Shown: positions 21,272-33,680 of the stretch, in pieces
Numbering within the stretch: position 1 is the first letter of the stretch
How the letters are laid out: each line of letters starts with the position of its first letter
Assembly (NCBI GenBank): GCA_034401795.1
Contig: CM067373.1
Span: 36,677,443 to 36,741,442 of the forward strand
Length of the DNA stretch: 64,000 nucleotides
Direction: 5' to 3'
From: Chaetoderma sp. LZ-2023a
Lineage: Eukaryota; Mollusca; Caudofoveata; Chaetodermatida; Chaetodermatidae
The notes under the pieces: model-generated
Told to the model about the DNA's origin: nothing
Databases searched by the model: none
Seen by the model: only the letters and a program-made list of their open reading frames with translations
Program-made: the position numbers and the translations under genes

Positions 21272-23172
21272 TTGACAAGTTCACCTCAACATCCAAGGGG
21301 GAACTACAAAAAGGCCAATTGGAGTCTGTTCGGCATTCATTCCAATGAGCTTACCCAAAATATAGCAGTAGAAGGGAGAAACATCAACAATGTGGTCAAG
21401 GAATTTAATTTAAGTACCCTCAAGGCTGCCAATGAAGCGATTCCGCGAGGGTTCAGGGAAAACTACCGCCCCTACTGGACAACAGAACTGCAAGCAGCAC
21501 ATGATACACTAGACAAGGCCAGAGAAGATGCAGAGGGTAATCCCTGTCATGAAAACCACTTCACGCTACAACAAACTAAAGCCAGGTATCTAAAGACCAA
21601 GCTGGAGGCCAAAAGAAGAAGCTGGAGGGAAAAGACGGCAGGGTTTAATTTAGAGAGAGACACCACACAGCTATGGAGACTGACTAAAGCACTGAATGAT
21701 GAGGGTGTCGGGGGAGAGAAGATTACTCTTGAAGAAGATGGACAAACACTGACAGGAAAGATGGCTGCAGATGCCTTTGCGAAGGCATATGCAAAAGAAA
21801 GCAACATTTCTATACCACGAATGCGTCAAAAAGAGGTTAGAAAAGAGCAAAAGGAAAGAACAGACACAAACACTCACGATGCAATGAAAGTTGACATTAG
21901 TTTAGCAGAGCTGAAGAAGGCTATCCGCCAATTGAAGAAGAAGAAATCTCCCGGGCCAGATGGCATTACGAATTAAATGATCCAACACCTTGGTAATGCA
22001 TATCTCCGTAAGTTGCTAGACATCTTTAATCTCAGTTGGACCAATGGAGAGGTTCCTCAGTGCTGGAAGGAAGCCAGAATGACTCCTATTCTAAAAAAAG
22101 GGAAGAACAAGACGAAAGTGCTGAGCTACCGTCCTATCAGTCTTACAAGCTGCATATGCAAGATTATGAAGTGCATCGTCAACCAGCGGTTGCAGTGGTA
22201 CCTGGAGTCGGAGAACATTATAGTTTCAGAGCAGGCTGGCTTCAGAAGATACAGGAGTACAGAAGATCAAACAACACATCTTGCACAGGTCATAGAGGAC
22301 ACTTTTCAAGCCAAGAAGCTGATGCTAGCTGCCTTTATCGATCTGCAGAAGGCATTTGACAAGGTGTGGAAGGATGGCCTCCTCGTGAAGCTCTGGCGCA
22401 CAAGCATCGGTGGCAACATGTTCCGATGGACCAAGTCATACCTACACAATCGCAGAGCTAGGGTGCTGGTGGATGGACAATCTGCACAGAATGTATTGCT
22501 GAGACAAGGGTGCCACAAGGCGGAGTATTATCACCGACTCTGTTCATACTCTTCATTAATGACATTGTAGCAGAGCTGCCAAATGGGATCCAAGCGGCCC
22601 TCTATGCAGATGACCTCGTACTCTGGTGCACCGAGGAGTACACAACGACTGCCACGTACAGAATGCAGCTCGCCTTGGACAGAATTACAGCTTGGGCCAA
22701 TCGCTGGTGTATTACCATCAACAAAGAAAAATCCTCAGCCATGCTATTCACACTGTCCACCAAAACCAAGGTTGGCAATCTGACACTGGGCGGTACTCCA
22801 CTCGAGTACGAGGACCAGCAGACATACCTGGGAGTCAGCTATGACAGAAGATTAACATGGAAGGAGCACATCCAGAACGCAGAGGCAAAGGCCAGAAGAA
22901 AGCTAAACAGCATGAGGAAGCTGGCAGGAACAAAGTGGGATGCCAATGAAAGGATCCTCAAGACCATCTACCTAGGTGCCGCACGACCACACCTTGAGTA
23001 TGGATCGAGCTCATGGATGACAGCAGCTAAATCTCATCAACAGAACCTCGACAGAGTACAAAACCAGGCACTGCGCATCATCACTGGTGGAATGAGATCA
23101 ACACCAATGGAAAAAATGGAGCAGATAGCAGGCATCCCCCACTTAGCAAAGGAAGGGAATGCAAAGCACTGA
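21272..23172 (+). pseudogene. Reverse transcriptase of the RNase H LINE
   Basis: Frames 21272-21976, 21977-22570 and 22510-23172. Motifs: KKKKSPGPDGITN then TAA (21974-21976) at the position where the minus-strand copy reads GITNEML, so a Glu codon became a stop; SYRPISLTSCICKIMKCIVN; MLAAFIDLQKAFDKVWKDGL (motif A); a frame change at about 22500-22520; PQGGVLSPTLFILFIND (motif B); ALYADDLVLWC (catalytic YADD, about 22603-22614); CITINKEKSSAMLF; TYLGVSYDRRLTWKEHI. Both catalytic Asp residues are intact although the gene is broken. Confidence 0.9.
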
Positions 23173-23210
23173 TCCAAGCTGCAAAGTTCAAATCGTTCAG
23201 CAACCACCCG

Positions 23211-24240
23211 ATGAAGATCAGGCAAGCACAGCTGTCATCAGGAAGACTTAAAAGATCAAGTTTTGTGAAAGAGACAAAAGCACTTCAAAGGAAACACCAA
23301 GAAATGTTGCCAGCACAAATAGAAGACCGAAACCACACCCTTGATCCTCCACCCTGGGAAAACAAACTAGAGAGCATAGCTATTCGCACCACAGTACCTC
23401 ATCTCACAACCAAAGATGAACACAGTGATGTGGGCAAGAAGGCCCTGACCCTAGCCATGCTGGAAGAAATGTACCCTCAGGAGACATGGATAAGGATCTA
23501 CACTGATGGATCAGCCAAAGATGCAATTAGGAGCGGAGGTGCCGGACTGCACATACAGTATCCAAACGGACAACATGAGTCAGCTGCAATACCGACGGGC
23601 AAACACTGCGCAAACTACAGAGCTGAAGTCGAAGCACTGGTTTATGCAGCTAATACCATCAGCAGAACAGCAAACCCGATTGCACAGATTGTCTTTTTAT
23701 CTGATGCCCGCTCGTCCTTGAGGCTATCACCAAAGGAAAGCTGCCACAACTTGAAAAAGCACTACAAACCATCAAATGCTTTCGGATAGCATTGTAGTGG
23801 CCCTCACACTGTGAAGTCGAAGGAAATGAGGAAGCAGACACGATGGCAAACGTGGGTGCAGAAGAGAATCAGACAGAAAACATGGTTACCCATACAGAGA
23901 TGAAGACTATCATCAAGTCACTCTATATAACACCTCAATCAGAAGATGCCTACCATCATCTCTCGAGGCCAGAGCAAGTGACCATTTTTCGTCTCGGAAC
24001 TGAACACAACAGACTAAACCAACACATGTAAAAGCGGTTCCACCTTACGACATCGCCCGCTTGTCCTTGTGGAGAAGCAGAACAGACCACAGAGCACATA
24101 CTTCAATGTTGCAGTACGTATCAGCTGCTGAGAGAAGAGATCTGGCCTTTGTCAACCTCTTTTCTTGAAAAGCTGTATGGGCCTGTGGAAGAACTGCAGA
24201 AAACCACAGATTTTATCTTGAGAACGGCTCTCCAAGTGTG
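23211..24240 (+). pseudogene. RNase H and C-terminal Cys/His motif of the LINE
   Basis: RNase H: WIRIYTDGSAKDAIRSGGAG (first Asp), CANYRAEVEALVYAANTI (Glu), IVFLSDARSSL (second Asp), then a frame change near 23760 and EGNEEADTMANVGA (final Asp region). After a stop at 24029 the frame resumes with SPACPCGEAEQTTEHILQCC, a C-x-C-x8-H-x3-C arrangement seen at the end of related ORF2s, and finishes RTALQV before TGA at 24239-24241. Confidence 0.85.
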
Positions 24241-24284
24241 ATACCAGCGATCGAAAAGAAGAAGAAGAACAACAAAGCCGAAAT

Positions 24285-25016
24285 GATACGATATGGCAGG
24301 GATGGCGCCAACGAGCAGGAACCCACCAGCCACCTCAACATGCTGAAGCTTCGCATAAGCGCGAAATGGTTGGTCTGGGAAAAAACAAGATATGTGCACT
24401 AGAGAATGAAATACGATCAAGGTACCTTGCTTCACAGAATACCAACAACACCCACCTAGCTGCTGTGGAAAAGAAAGTCAAAGATACGAACCGTACATTG
24501 GATGAAATTAGATCTCTCCTTACACCACTGTTCTACGTCTCTAGCGCAGCGAAAAGTGCTATATCACCAGATTGTCGGCATGCACAGCTCAGATTTTCAG
24601 AAAAAGTACAAGTAACTCCAGAGCCTGTAGGTACCAGACTGGATTCCACAGTCATAGGAAGTGAAATAAATTCAACAGTGGCTGAGGAAGTCAAAACTAC
24701 CAACCGTACATCAGATGAAATTAAATCTCTCCATACGTCACAACCCAGCGATACTAGCACTGAGTATGGCTCAGCAAATCCTATGGCGAAACGCTCCATC
24801 TCACCAGATGATCTACCTGCACAACCCCAAGTTTTGGTGAAAGTACCAGTAACTGCATGGCCTGTTGAAACTAGACATACGCCTGGAGTCCTAGGAAATG
24901 ACACAGAGTCTACCAGTAACATAGGCCGAAAACCACATGCTACGAGTGTATGGCAGAGTTTGACGAAGAACAACCACTCTGAAACAGCAGATCAATCCCG
25001 ACCTCAGTCTTTTTAG
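24285..25016 (+). pseudogene. 3' part of the PHD-type ORF1 (after nested insertion)
   Basis: Begins right after the GAA tail of the inserted LINE with AEMIRYGRDGANEQEPTSHL and LNMLKLRISAKW. It then shifts register into the frame starting at 24366: ALENEIRSRYLASQNTN, VEKKVKDTNRTLDEIRSLL. The heptads suit the end of an ORF1 coiled coil. Residues about 37-105 and 112-185 are an internal duplication (KVKDTNRTLDEIRSLL against EVKTTNRTSDEIKSLH; later VQVTPEPVGTR against VPVTAWPVETR). The stop at 25014-25016 is followed at once by the ORF2 frame, consistent with an ORF1/ORF2 junction. Confidence 0.55.
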
Positions 25017-25018
25017 GA

Positions 25019-26540
25019 AGAGGCTGCACGAAAAGACACCGCTGGAGAGGATCAGTCAAGAAGAATCACAATCAAATACCAATCAGCCCGGTACACCACC
25101 AGCAGCCGATGCCAGTATATCACCCATTACCAAGGCACTATCCAATACTGCTGGGACAACCGGGAGCACCACAGTGGTCAGCTATAACATACGGGGCCTC
25201 AACTCCAACCTACTTTGCTTACAACAACTTGCAAAGAAGTATGATATAATTGGTATACAGGAGCATTGGATCCACACATGTGATGAACGGATGCTGCAAG
25301 ATGTGTCAATAATCTAAAATTCTATGATCAAGGAAACCCAAATCTATCTCAGCGTCTCAGGGCACAGGGCGGTGTTGCCATGTTCTGGCCTAGGTCTATG
25401 GTTACGAAAGTACATCCTCTGAAAGAAGGCTCAGAGAGAGTCATAGCTGCCCTATTATATTGCAGTTCGGCTGTCATATGCATAATCAATGTCTATATGC
25501 CGTCAGCAGGTAAAGGATCCACCTGCAGTCTGTATAGGGAGGTATTGGATGAAATCGAGGAAATTATGTGCAAATATGGGAATGAAGGTGTAATACTGAT
25601 GGGTGACTTCAATGGATCCCTCCATAGAGAGCCACCAACTGAGTTTGACAGATTGCTACGCCAGTTCGTAAAGGTGAATGGTCTACTTCTACCTGATCTG
25701 TATCCAACATATGCCACTAGAAGTCCTGACAATTTGCAGAATCGAATGATTGCACAGAGACCATCAGTCATTGACTACATCCTATTCAGAGGTCCCCATA
25801 ATCTAGTCAGAAATGTACTAGTGCTATCTGAGGATAATGATATGGACATAGAGATGCGTAATGGATCTGACCATAAGCAGGTCGCTGGCTCGCTATCAGC
25901 AGACACACCCAGATCAAACCAGCTAAAAACAGCACCCAGCCAGGGGAGGCCCAAATGGCAGAGAGGGGACCTTACAGGCTATGCAGAAACTGTCAGCCAA
26001 AAAATACAAAATATTCGCTCAGAAGGCATTGACTCCTTGACCGGGTTGGAACTACTATCAGATACCATATCATCCCTATCTATGGCTACAGCTGAGCATG
26101 TCCCAAAGAATACACCTAGGAAGTCCAAGGTGAAACCAATACCTTTAGTGACTCAACAAAAATTGAATCAATGCAAAAGAAAATTCTGGGAATGGAAAAT
26201 GCTTGGTAGAGGTGAGGATGACCCCTTGAGACAGGACATAAAGATATTAAAGAAGTCTATCTGTCAAGATCAACGCAAAGTAGAATACAACAAGAGAATG
26301 GCCTTCTTCAGCAAAGTTCAATCATCTTATGTAGGAGTCAAAAAGATGTTCTTTAAGCTCATTAACCACCAAGGAGCAAGTATCCAGACAGTCACAAATG
26401 AGTTGATTGTTGACGAGGAGAGACTCAGATCAGATCAAATATCCTATGTGGCTGGGCCAAATATTTTGAGAGCCTGGCAACCCCAACAGACGAGTCAGAG
26501 TTTGACGAGGTGTATAAGGATGATACAGAGGCTGAAGTAG
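25019..26540 (+). pseudogene. ORF2 endonuclease and linker of the PHD-type LINE
   Basis: First frame 25019-25315: VVSYNIRGLNSNLLCLQQLA and IIGIQEHWIH (catalytic Asn and Glu positions). A stop at 25314 and frame change lead to the 386-codon frame from 25380: GGVAMFWPRSM, VICIINVYMPS, EGVILMGDFNGSLH, SVIDYILFRG and NGSDHKQVAG (the GDFN and SDH motifs). The rest is the linker (WQRGDLTGYAETVSQKIQNI) before RT. QEHW rather than QETH is common in this group. Confidence 0.8.
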
Positions 26541-28558
26541 CCATCCTGGAAATAGTAGCTGAGAGTTTACCAGTCAACATTGACCCAATCACAGATGATG
26601 AGGTAACGCAGGCCATAAAACGGCTAAAAACAACAAAGCCCCTGATGAGAATGGAATTATGTAAGAACATCTGACGAATGCAGGGGAAAGCATTATCCCA
26701 TTGCTGACCAGTATCTTTAACTTGATGATCGAACTGCTGACGGTGTCAATATCCTTTAAAGATGGACTGATCTTCCCTGTGGCCAAGAAGGGTAAACTAA
26801 AAAACATACCTGCTAACTACCGGGGCATTCAAGTCAACTCCTTGATTGGGAAGGTTCTAGAGATAATAGTGATACAGAGGTGTATCTCCATACTAAAAGT
26901 TAGTCAATCCAGACTGCAGCGTGGATTCACGGATGTGGTATCGGTCCTTAATGCTGCTATTATTGTTGCTGAAACCAATTACGAATATGATGATAACAAG
27001 GAGCACCTATCTGTTATCTTCCTGGATGCAGCTAAAGCATTCGACATGGTGTGGGTTGATGGCTTGTTGCAAAAACTCTTCCATACAGGCATATCTAAAC
27101 CCCTGTGGTTGATCATGGTCGACTGGTATAGAGGGTTGCGAGCAAGAGTAAAGTGGAAAGGTGATCTGTCAGAGCACTTTAACATCAAGCAGGGCACTGG
27201 TCAAGGTCGAAACTTCTCCACTGAGATGTATAAGGTCTACACAAACTCGCTGCTTGACAGAATTGCGGAAGCCGGCATAGGTGCGAAGATTGGTTACCTA
27301 GATACACCAGCAGTGGGGCTCGCCGATGATATAGCCATCCTAACCCCATCACAGTCCTGATGGTCAAATCCTGCTAAACCTTATAGACGATGACAGCAAG
27401 AAAAGCAGAACTACCTACAACACTAGCAAAAACTATGTTATTGAAAGCAAGATATCTGGCAGTAATGCGCAACTGGTCTTTCAAGGTACAGAACTACAAC
27501 CATCAGATGAGGCCATACACCTTGGTATCCTCCACAAATCCAAAGTCAAGGAAAAGAGCTGCAACAAGGGCTACGTTTGCCTTATTTGGATCAGGGTTCC
27601 ATGGTAAAAGTGGGTTAAGCCCGATGGTATGTGTGTTCATCTGGAAAACATTCATCCTACCAATCCTCCTATATGGTGCAGAACTATGGAAGTGTAGGTC
27701 TAACAATCTTTCTAGCATGGAAATATTCCAGTCCTCTATGCTTCGCAGACTTCAAGCACTCCCTGATAATACTGCCACAATAGCTGTTCGCGGTCTACTA
27801 GGAGTTCTACCAGTTGAAGCCTACATAGATATCAGAACTCTTGGCCTACTCAGAAATATACTGGCCCTGGAAGGGAGCTTGGAGCATGACATAGCCATCC
27901 GTCAGCTAGCAATGAAGAGTTCCACATCATCCAGCTGGTTTGTTTATGTTCAGGATGCTCTATATAAGTACAGACTGCCTACGGCCCATGTGTTACTCAG
28001 CAACATCCACTCTAAAACCCTATGGGCGAAAGAAGTAAAATCTGCAGTTACGAGCTATTGGAGCGATGTGTCAACAGGTGAACTAGCGACGAGGTCATCA
28101 CTTAAGTACGTCTCTGTGGCTTCTATCAGCTCCTTCAATGTAGCCAGACTATGGAAAGCCTCAACAAGTAGTCGTAACCAGGAACGCAAAGCAGTCATCA
28201 AAGCTAGGATTCTCATGGGAACATATTGGCTCCAGGCTAATCAGGCCAAACAAAATCAGCTCAACACAGATCCTACCTGCAAACTCTGGCACAGCACCAA
28301 AAGATAGGAAGCACTTTATCTTAGCCTAGCAAAGGTATGTGCTCCGTGTATCAACGACCTACTTAGCGCCACAAATTCATCAGGGTGTGATGCTCTCCTA
28401 GCTCACAACAAAGAGCTACTACTCCAGGCCATATTGGACCTAGACCATGAGTCTATACCAGAGGTGATCTGCTCTGATGATGAACTGTGTATGAAGCTGG
28501 AATGGATAACATGCTTCTTACTCTGCAAGCTGCATAGAGAGAGAGATGGTGTTTGCTG
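26541..28558 (+). pseudogene. ORF2 RT and C-terminal region of the PHD-type LINE
   Basis: RT: DDEVTQAIKRLKTTK, then a frame change near 26650; NIPANYRGIQVNSLIGKVLE; VIFLDAAKAFDMVWVDGLLQ (motif A); IKQGTGQGRNFSTEMYKVYT (motif B); VGLADDIAIL (LADD at motif C; the two Asp remain). After a further frame change at about 27360-27390 comes a 305-codon frame with FILPILLYGAELWKC, LRRLQALPDNTATIAVRGLL, KARILMGTYWLQANQAKQNQ and DPTCKLW, then, past a stop at 28305-28307, an in-frame LAKVCAPCINDLLSA to about 28558. The last part resembles the C-terminus of CR1-like ORF2 proteins. No RNase H. Confidence 0.8.
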
Positions 28559-28747
28559 ACCAACAATTCAACTGGCCCCGTAACTATGCCAAGTTCAGCG
28601 ATCCACACACATTGAGTGTAAACCGTACCTAGTCTGATCAAATTAATTCAAGGAACCTTTTAGCAATTAATTACTAGTCACCCACTTAGCGTTTGACTAA
28701 GTTTACTCTGCTTACATCTACGAACTAATGCATCCCACTCAATCATT
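28559..28747. other. No gene seen
   Basis: Probable 3' flank of the preceding LINE; no clear simple-repeat tail found before the TA array. Confidence 0.4.
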
Positions 28748-29433
<686 letters not shown>

Positions 29434-29446
29434 GACTTTAGAAACT
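29434..29446 (+). repeat. Target-site duplication, left
   Basis: GACTTTAGAAACT, repeated exactly at 29684-29696 after the SINE tail. Confidence 0.9.
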
Positions 29447-29683
29447 GCCCTGTAGGTGGGGCTTAGAATACACCTTCCGTATCCTCTGCGTGTCGTAAGA
29501 GGCGACTAAAGGAGGTAAGGGTGAGGTAACCCTGACAGAAACCTCGAGTGCTGAAGACGGAGGTTCCAGGCCGCACGGCGCACTCTAATAAACCATGGAT
29601 CCACGCACTTAACGCTTATGATCATGTCGAAAGTCACTTACAGGACTGGCGGTATGATCAGCGAACGAAAAGAAGAAGAAGAA
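29447..29683 (+). mobile_element. SINE, copy B, complete with target-site duplications
   Basis: 237-bp element starting GCCCTGTAGGTGGGGC and ending CGAAAAGAAGAAGAAGAA, bounded by a perfect 13-bp duplication. No coding capacity. The internal GGTTCCAGGCC fits the pol III B-box pattern GGTTCNANNCC; an A box is not convincing, so a tRNA origin is unproven. The segment GTCGTAAGAGGCGACTAAA is a phrase known from several invertebrate repeats. The tail CAGCGAACGAAAAGAAGAAG differs at one place from the 3' end of the RNase H LINE at 24246-24265. A second copy is at 1902-2136. Confidence 0.92.
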
Positions 29684-29696
29684 GACTTTAGAAACT
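29684..29696 (+). repeat. Target-site duplication, right
   Basis: Second copy of GACTTTAGAAACT, directly after the GAA tail. Confidence 0.9.
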
Positions 29697-30229
29697 ATTG
29701 GGGTTTCTGAGTAGTTAGAATCATAGTGTCGATGGCCGCATATGCCATCTAACTCTACAGTGATTGGGTGCGCCCTTGGAGCCCTCCACACATTCACAGG
29801 AAGGTAACCATAGTTGGATATCTGTCTCTCTCTCCCCGCCGTAAATAGATAATGCTTTTGTAATGTAACTTGTCCCTGTGTTGTTATTCGTGGTCGTGAT
29901 GTGGTATGTGACAGGATCGTCATTTGATTCTGAAGCTACCAATAGGTGACATGTTTGTATGCTGTCGGTCTGAGGGGGATGCTCCGTGGTGGTGACCATA
30001 ATGGACACCAGGCATTCTCGCTAGGCAGACCTATATGTTAAAGATAGGAAACACACATAGCCATTTGCACCCAAAACTTGATATTTGTAGATCCAAAAAC
30101 TAACTGTTAAAGTAGGTTCTAGTAAGAAGACCCGCATAAATAGAGCGACAACAACAAAATCATCCATCCCACCTTCACGTAAACCAGTGTGCATCCCAAT
30201 ACTTTTAACTACACTAGATTGAATAACTT
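29697..30229. other. No gene seen
   Basis: Overlapping minus frames of 95-104 codons at 29609-30008 cross the SINE boundary and carry no motif. Confidence 0.45.
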
Positions 30230-30835
30230 TTTAATTTTTAGTATAGTTTGAATAGGAGAGTGGCCTTTTTCCCCATCTCTCTTCCTCCACTTCAGTATTG
30301 TGGGCATTTTCCTGTGATGGAGGCCTGCGCGAGGCACTTTCCTCTGACACCCAAAAGCTTGGCGGGCCTGGGATGATATAACTTATATTAAGTTTACTAA
30401 AGTGACCCCGTTAGGACTCTCCTTTGCGGGGATACCTCACAGAATATACAGATCAGAGATCTGTGAGGTACCTCTGGCGAGGATCAGGTTAAACAATAAC
30501 ACCATTCCGCTCTTATATACTTTTCATCTCCATTAGAGCAAACGAGTACCATTGTTTCGTTCTAATATTTTAATGTTTCTTCTAATTTCATTATGGAACG
30601 TCATACCGGTGACACCAACAGCCAGGATGAGATGGTGTGGTTCAACTTCCATGATGATGGACGCACGGCCCGACTGGAACTCCAGAAGTCGGTCTATGTA
30701 CGAACCGGAGAGATGCGAGTCCTGTTCCATCACCCCGAAACTAGCTAACCAGCACCCTCACCCCAACACACCATGTACCTGCGGTGCCGTGGAATATGAG
30801 GGAGTCGCATACCAGGGCATACCCCCGGAGGCTAC
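30230..30835 (+). repeat. Dispersed repeat R with coding traces, copy 1
   Basis: Homologous, in the same internal order, to minus-strand copies at 51587-52440 and 54690-55330. Shared landmarks: TTTTCCTGTGATGGAGGCC, TTATATTAA with GGGGATACCTC downstream, GGTACCTCTGGCGA and ACCGGTGACAC. A short frame 30593-30748 (51 codons) reads MERHTGDTNSQDEMVWFNF and ends FHHPETS. The same HTGDTNS or HTGYTNS phrase appears in the other copies, hinting at protein-level conservation. A local hairpin pairs GATACCTCACAGA (30440-30452) with TCTGTGAGGTACC. Function unknown. Confidence 0.55.
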
Positions 30836-31218
<383 letters not shown>

Positions 31219-31329
31219 AAAATATGCAGTATTCATAATTATAATAAACGTTGAACAAACCATTTAAATAAAATCAAAACTTTAGGGCTTAACAGATCAG
31301 ATTTTAAACCAATTTTATACCATTTTGCC

Positions 31330-31610
31330 TATCGATTAACGCTTGTCACGCGTCATTCCGCTAATTATCCATAAACTCACCTCATTGGATGACAAGAGTC
31401 AGAAAAAAGACGAGTCCAGACATGTAACCTGTCGCAAAGTTACGCAATACATTAACCGTTGCACGTTTGGCATGGCTCCAAGAGATTGTCGCTTAATTAT
31501 GCTCATTAACACTTGTCAATCATTACGCTAATTACCCTTAAGTTCACCTCATTGGATGACAGGAGTCACTTGATTTAATGAGGGGCAGGGGCCTATCGAC
31601 ATCCTCTACA
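31330..31610. repeat. Element E tandem repeat, copy 2 (two units)
   Basis: Two units containing AATTACCCTTAAGTTCACCT then CATTGGATGACA and GGAGTCACTTGATTTAATGA. Same family as 35380-35930 (inverted) and 41310-41770. Confidence 0.75.
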
Positions 31611-31618
31611 ACTAACTT

Positions 31619-31790
31619 CCAATCAAAATTGCGGAGATCTGTGGCCGGATTTTCACACCTTTTCAAAAGGCGGTGGAGATCGAAGGAAAGGTGTCAAAAT
31701 CAATAATCATGACGTCATTGACACCTAATTAGCATAGCAAAAGAAAAAATGTGTGACAATCCGGCCCCAGATCGCTACACCTCTACTATT
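31619..31790. repeat. Element E terminal hairpin, copy 2
   Basis: Left CCAATCAAAATTGCGGAGAT and TTTTCACACC; right GGTGTCA, GTGTGACAATCCGGCC and GATCGC, ending CACCTCTA. The inverted ends GGCCGGATT and AATCCGGCC pair. Same position relative to the tandem repeat as in copies 1 and 4. Confidence 0.65.
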
Positions 31791-32217
31791 TAGTACCTTA
31801 GATACACTCACTGATTTTCCATCCTTTGGGGATGCACACAAATTTTATTTCATTATGTCCTACAATGATGGCAAGACAAAAATCTCTAAATACGTTATAG
31901 CATTTGTCAGAAAATGTCTGGCTAAACGACATTTCATCAGCAGTACAAATACGGGGGGGGGGGTGGGGGTGGGTGGGGCGGAGGGGCTAACGCTAACGGT
32001 AGTACTTCTTAGTCCATCCACTGGGACATGCCTCTATAAATCTATTTTGACCTGTCTCGTATCTTTGGATGTATATTGTTTACAAATGTTACAAGGTATA
32101 TAATGTTATTATTTTTTTTTTACTTTATCTTTTATCTTTATCTTTATTGTTTTGTGCATAGACACCATAATTAATGGTACTTTTAACGTAATAAATTGAA
32201 TTGAATTGAATTGAATA
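31791..32217 (+). mobile_element. Probable LINE 3' end with TTGAA tail
   Basis: T-rich sequence followed by AACGTAATAAATTGAATTG and four TTGAA units (32196-32215). AATAAATTGAATTGAA is a common 3' end of CR1-like LINEs. The 116-codon frame at 31753-32103 is not recognised as RT, so only the tail is supported. Confidence 0.5.
31949..31985 (+). repeat. G-rich tract with G-quadruplex pattern
   Basis: Five G runs of three or more separated by one or two bases. Similar poly-G runs occur at 38682-38698, 41586-41613, 51796-51826 and 62069-62093. Confidence 0.85.
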
Positions 32218-33339
32218 TGCACACAGTTGGTCATAATCGATAAACTTAGTAACATATGCAGATAGTGGTGCATATTTGACTTTTGTATTTGTGGTGTAAG
32301 TGTATGAAAATTGACTATGTCCTATGAGAAATGGTGCTCACTATTGTTTAAGAAATTTGAGAAGGGCTATCAATCTATTTAGCACTGATTGGTGGAATCT
32401 TTTATAGATGTACTCCTGCGCACGCCACTAATATTTTCTCGCTCTATAGGGCAGGTGATGTCAAGGCTTGCTGCGCATGCATGTTAGTCTCTGTGAAAAT
32501 AGTTTTCCGAATTGTTGATTGGTTGAAATAGGCTGCATGTGCTCTATGGGCTCCATTCCATGCCTGCACCTATTGCCTGTAACCGAGTCCGTATTTCTGC
32601 CCAGCGAAACATGACTCGCTTTAGTACATTGATAAATAATGTGCCATTTTTCTATAAATGTTGATCACTAGGAGGAAAGTGTATGCCCAGTATGCTTCGT
32701 TTTGAAGCGGGATTATAGTAATAGTTTCACAGATTCAACATAATCGCTTCATACGAATTCCCTTTCCAGTGATCGGTAGCATGGCTTGCGATAATTTAGG
32801 TTATTATCCTAGTCCATCAAGTTATTTATTTTTAGACTGCATGAGAATCGAAGCGAATATCCGAATATCCAAGGTTTTTAAAGGTTTATCTTGTAGCGTA
32901 TTTATCATTCGCAACACATCTCTTGTTTAGTCCACGGCAAATTTATTTTCTCTATAATATCCTCTATGGCGGCTGCAGTGTATGGGGCCTTGTAGGCGCC
33001 TGCCATGCAGCTGCCAGTCTCCACATATTAATTGGCCGTCTTTTACTCAGTTGTCAGATTGACCACATCCAAAACATTTGGCTTCTATCTAGCCAACTAT
33101 CGGGCATGGGTAGTTGGAACGAGGGTGGATGGGATCCGATGATGGGGGTGGGGTGGGAGGCTGTTCAGATGGTGACCCCGTAGGAGCTATCATCTTGTCA
33201 GTCTGACCATGACCAGGTGATTTGTTGGGTGGAAACGAAGGAGGGTTTTGTATAGCAGTATTGTCCTCGTTTTCAGAGGGCATCAACGTTTTCCTACACG
33301 CATACAGCAGCGTTGCGCTCCTACAGTTCCTACCATGAC
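32218..33339. other. No gene seen
   Basis: Frames up to 86 codons, no motif. Confidence 0.45.
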
Positions 33340-33361
33340 TGATGTGCACAGGGGGTCGACT

Positions 33362-33680
33362 TGTACATGCAGAAGGTCTGATTCACTTCCAGAAGAAGGT
33401 AACAGAGTACATACGTGACAAATCGACATGGCTTGCACGTCGACACACTCTTACTGATGGCTCTTGTTTATCAGAGGGGCTGACTGCCCTGGCGTATGAA
33501 CACTGACCATATGATGAGTGCCTGTGCTCCATGCGAAACAGTGTGGGTTTCAGGACATGGGTCTTTGGCCATACCCAGGAGGTAGTCTATCGTTTCTATG
33601 GGACGGAACTCCGTTTGTCTGCACTTAACATGTTTCACTATGGTATTGGGTCATGGGGGCGAGATGGTAGGTCTTCCGCT
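33362..33680 (+). other. Possible coding remnant, unidentified
   Basis: A plus-strand frame with one internal TGA reads GLIHFQKKVTEYIRDKSTWL, then PYDECLCSMRNSVGFRTWVF and VVYRFYGTELRLSALNMFHY. Amino-acid composition is protein-like, but I cannot name a family and see no second copy in this window. Confidence 0.3.

Larger units (their letters stand above)
20011..24280 (+). mobile_element. RNase H-bearing LINE (I/Nimb-type group), plus strand, decayed
   Basis: Order: Gln-rich ORF1 remnant, APE-type endonuclease, RT, RNase H, C-terminal Cys/His motif, and a 3' tail CGAAAAGAAGAAGAAGAAC at 24253-24271. A related copy is on the minus strand at 58355-62170. RNase H after the RT is typical of the I group of LINEs. 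The exact clade cannot be told by eye. It lies within what appears to be a split ORF1 (16.6 and 24.3 kb). Confidence 0.85.
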
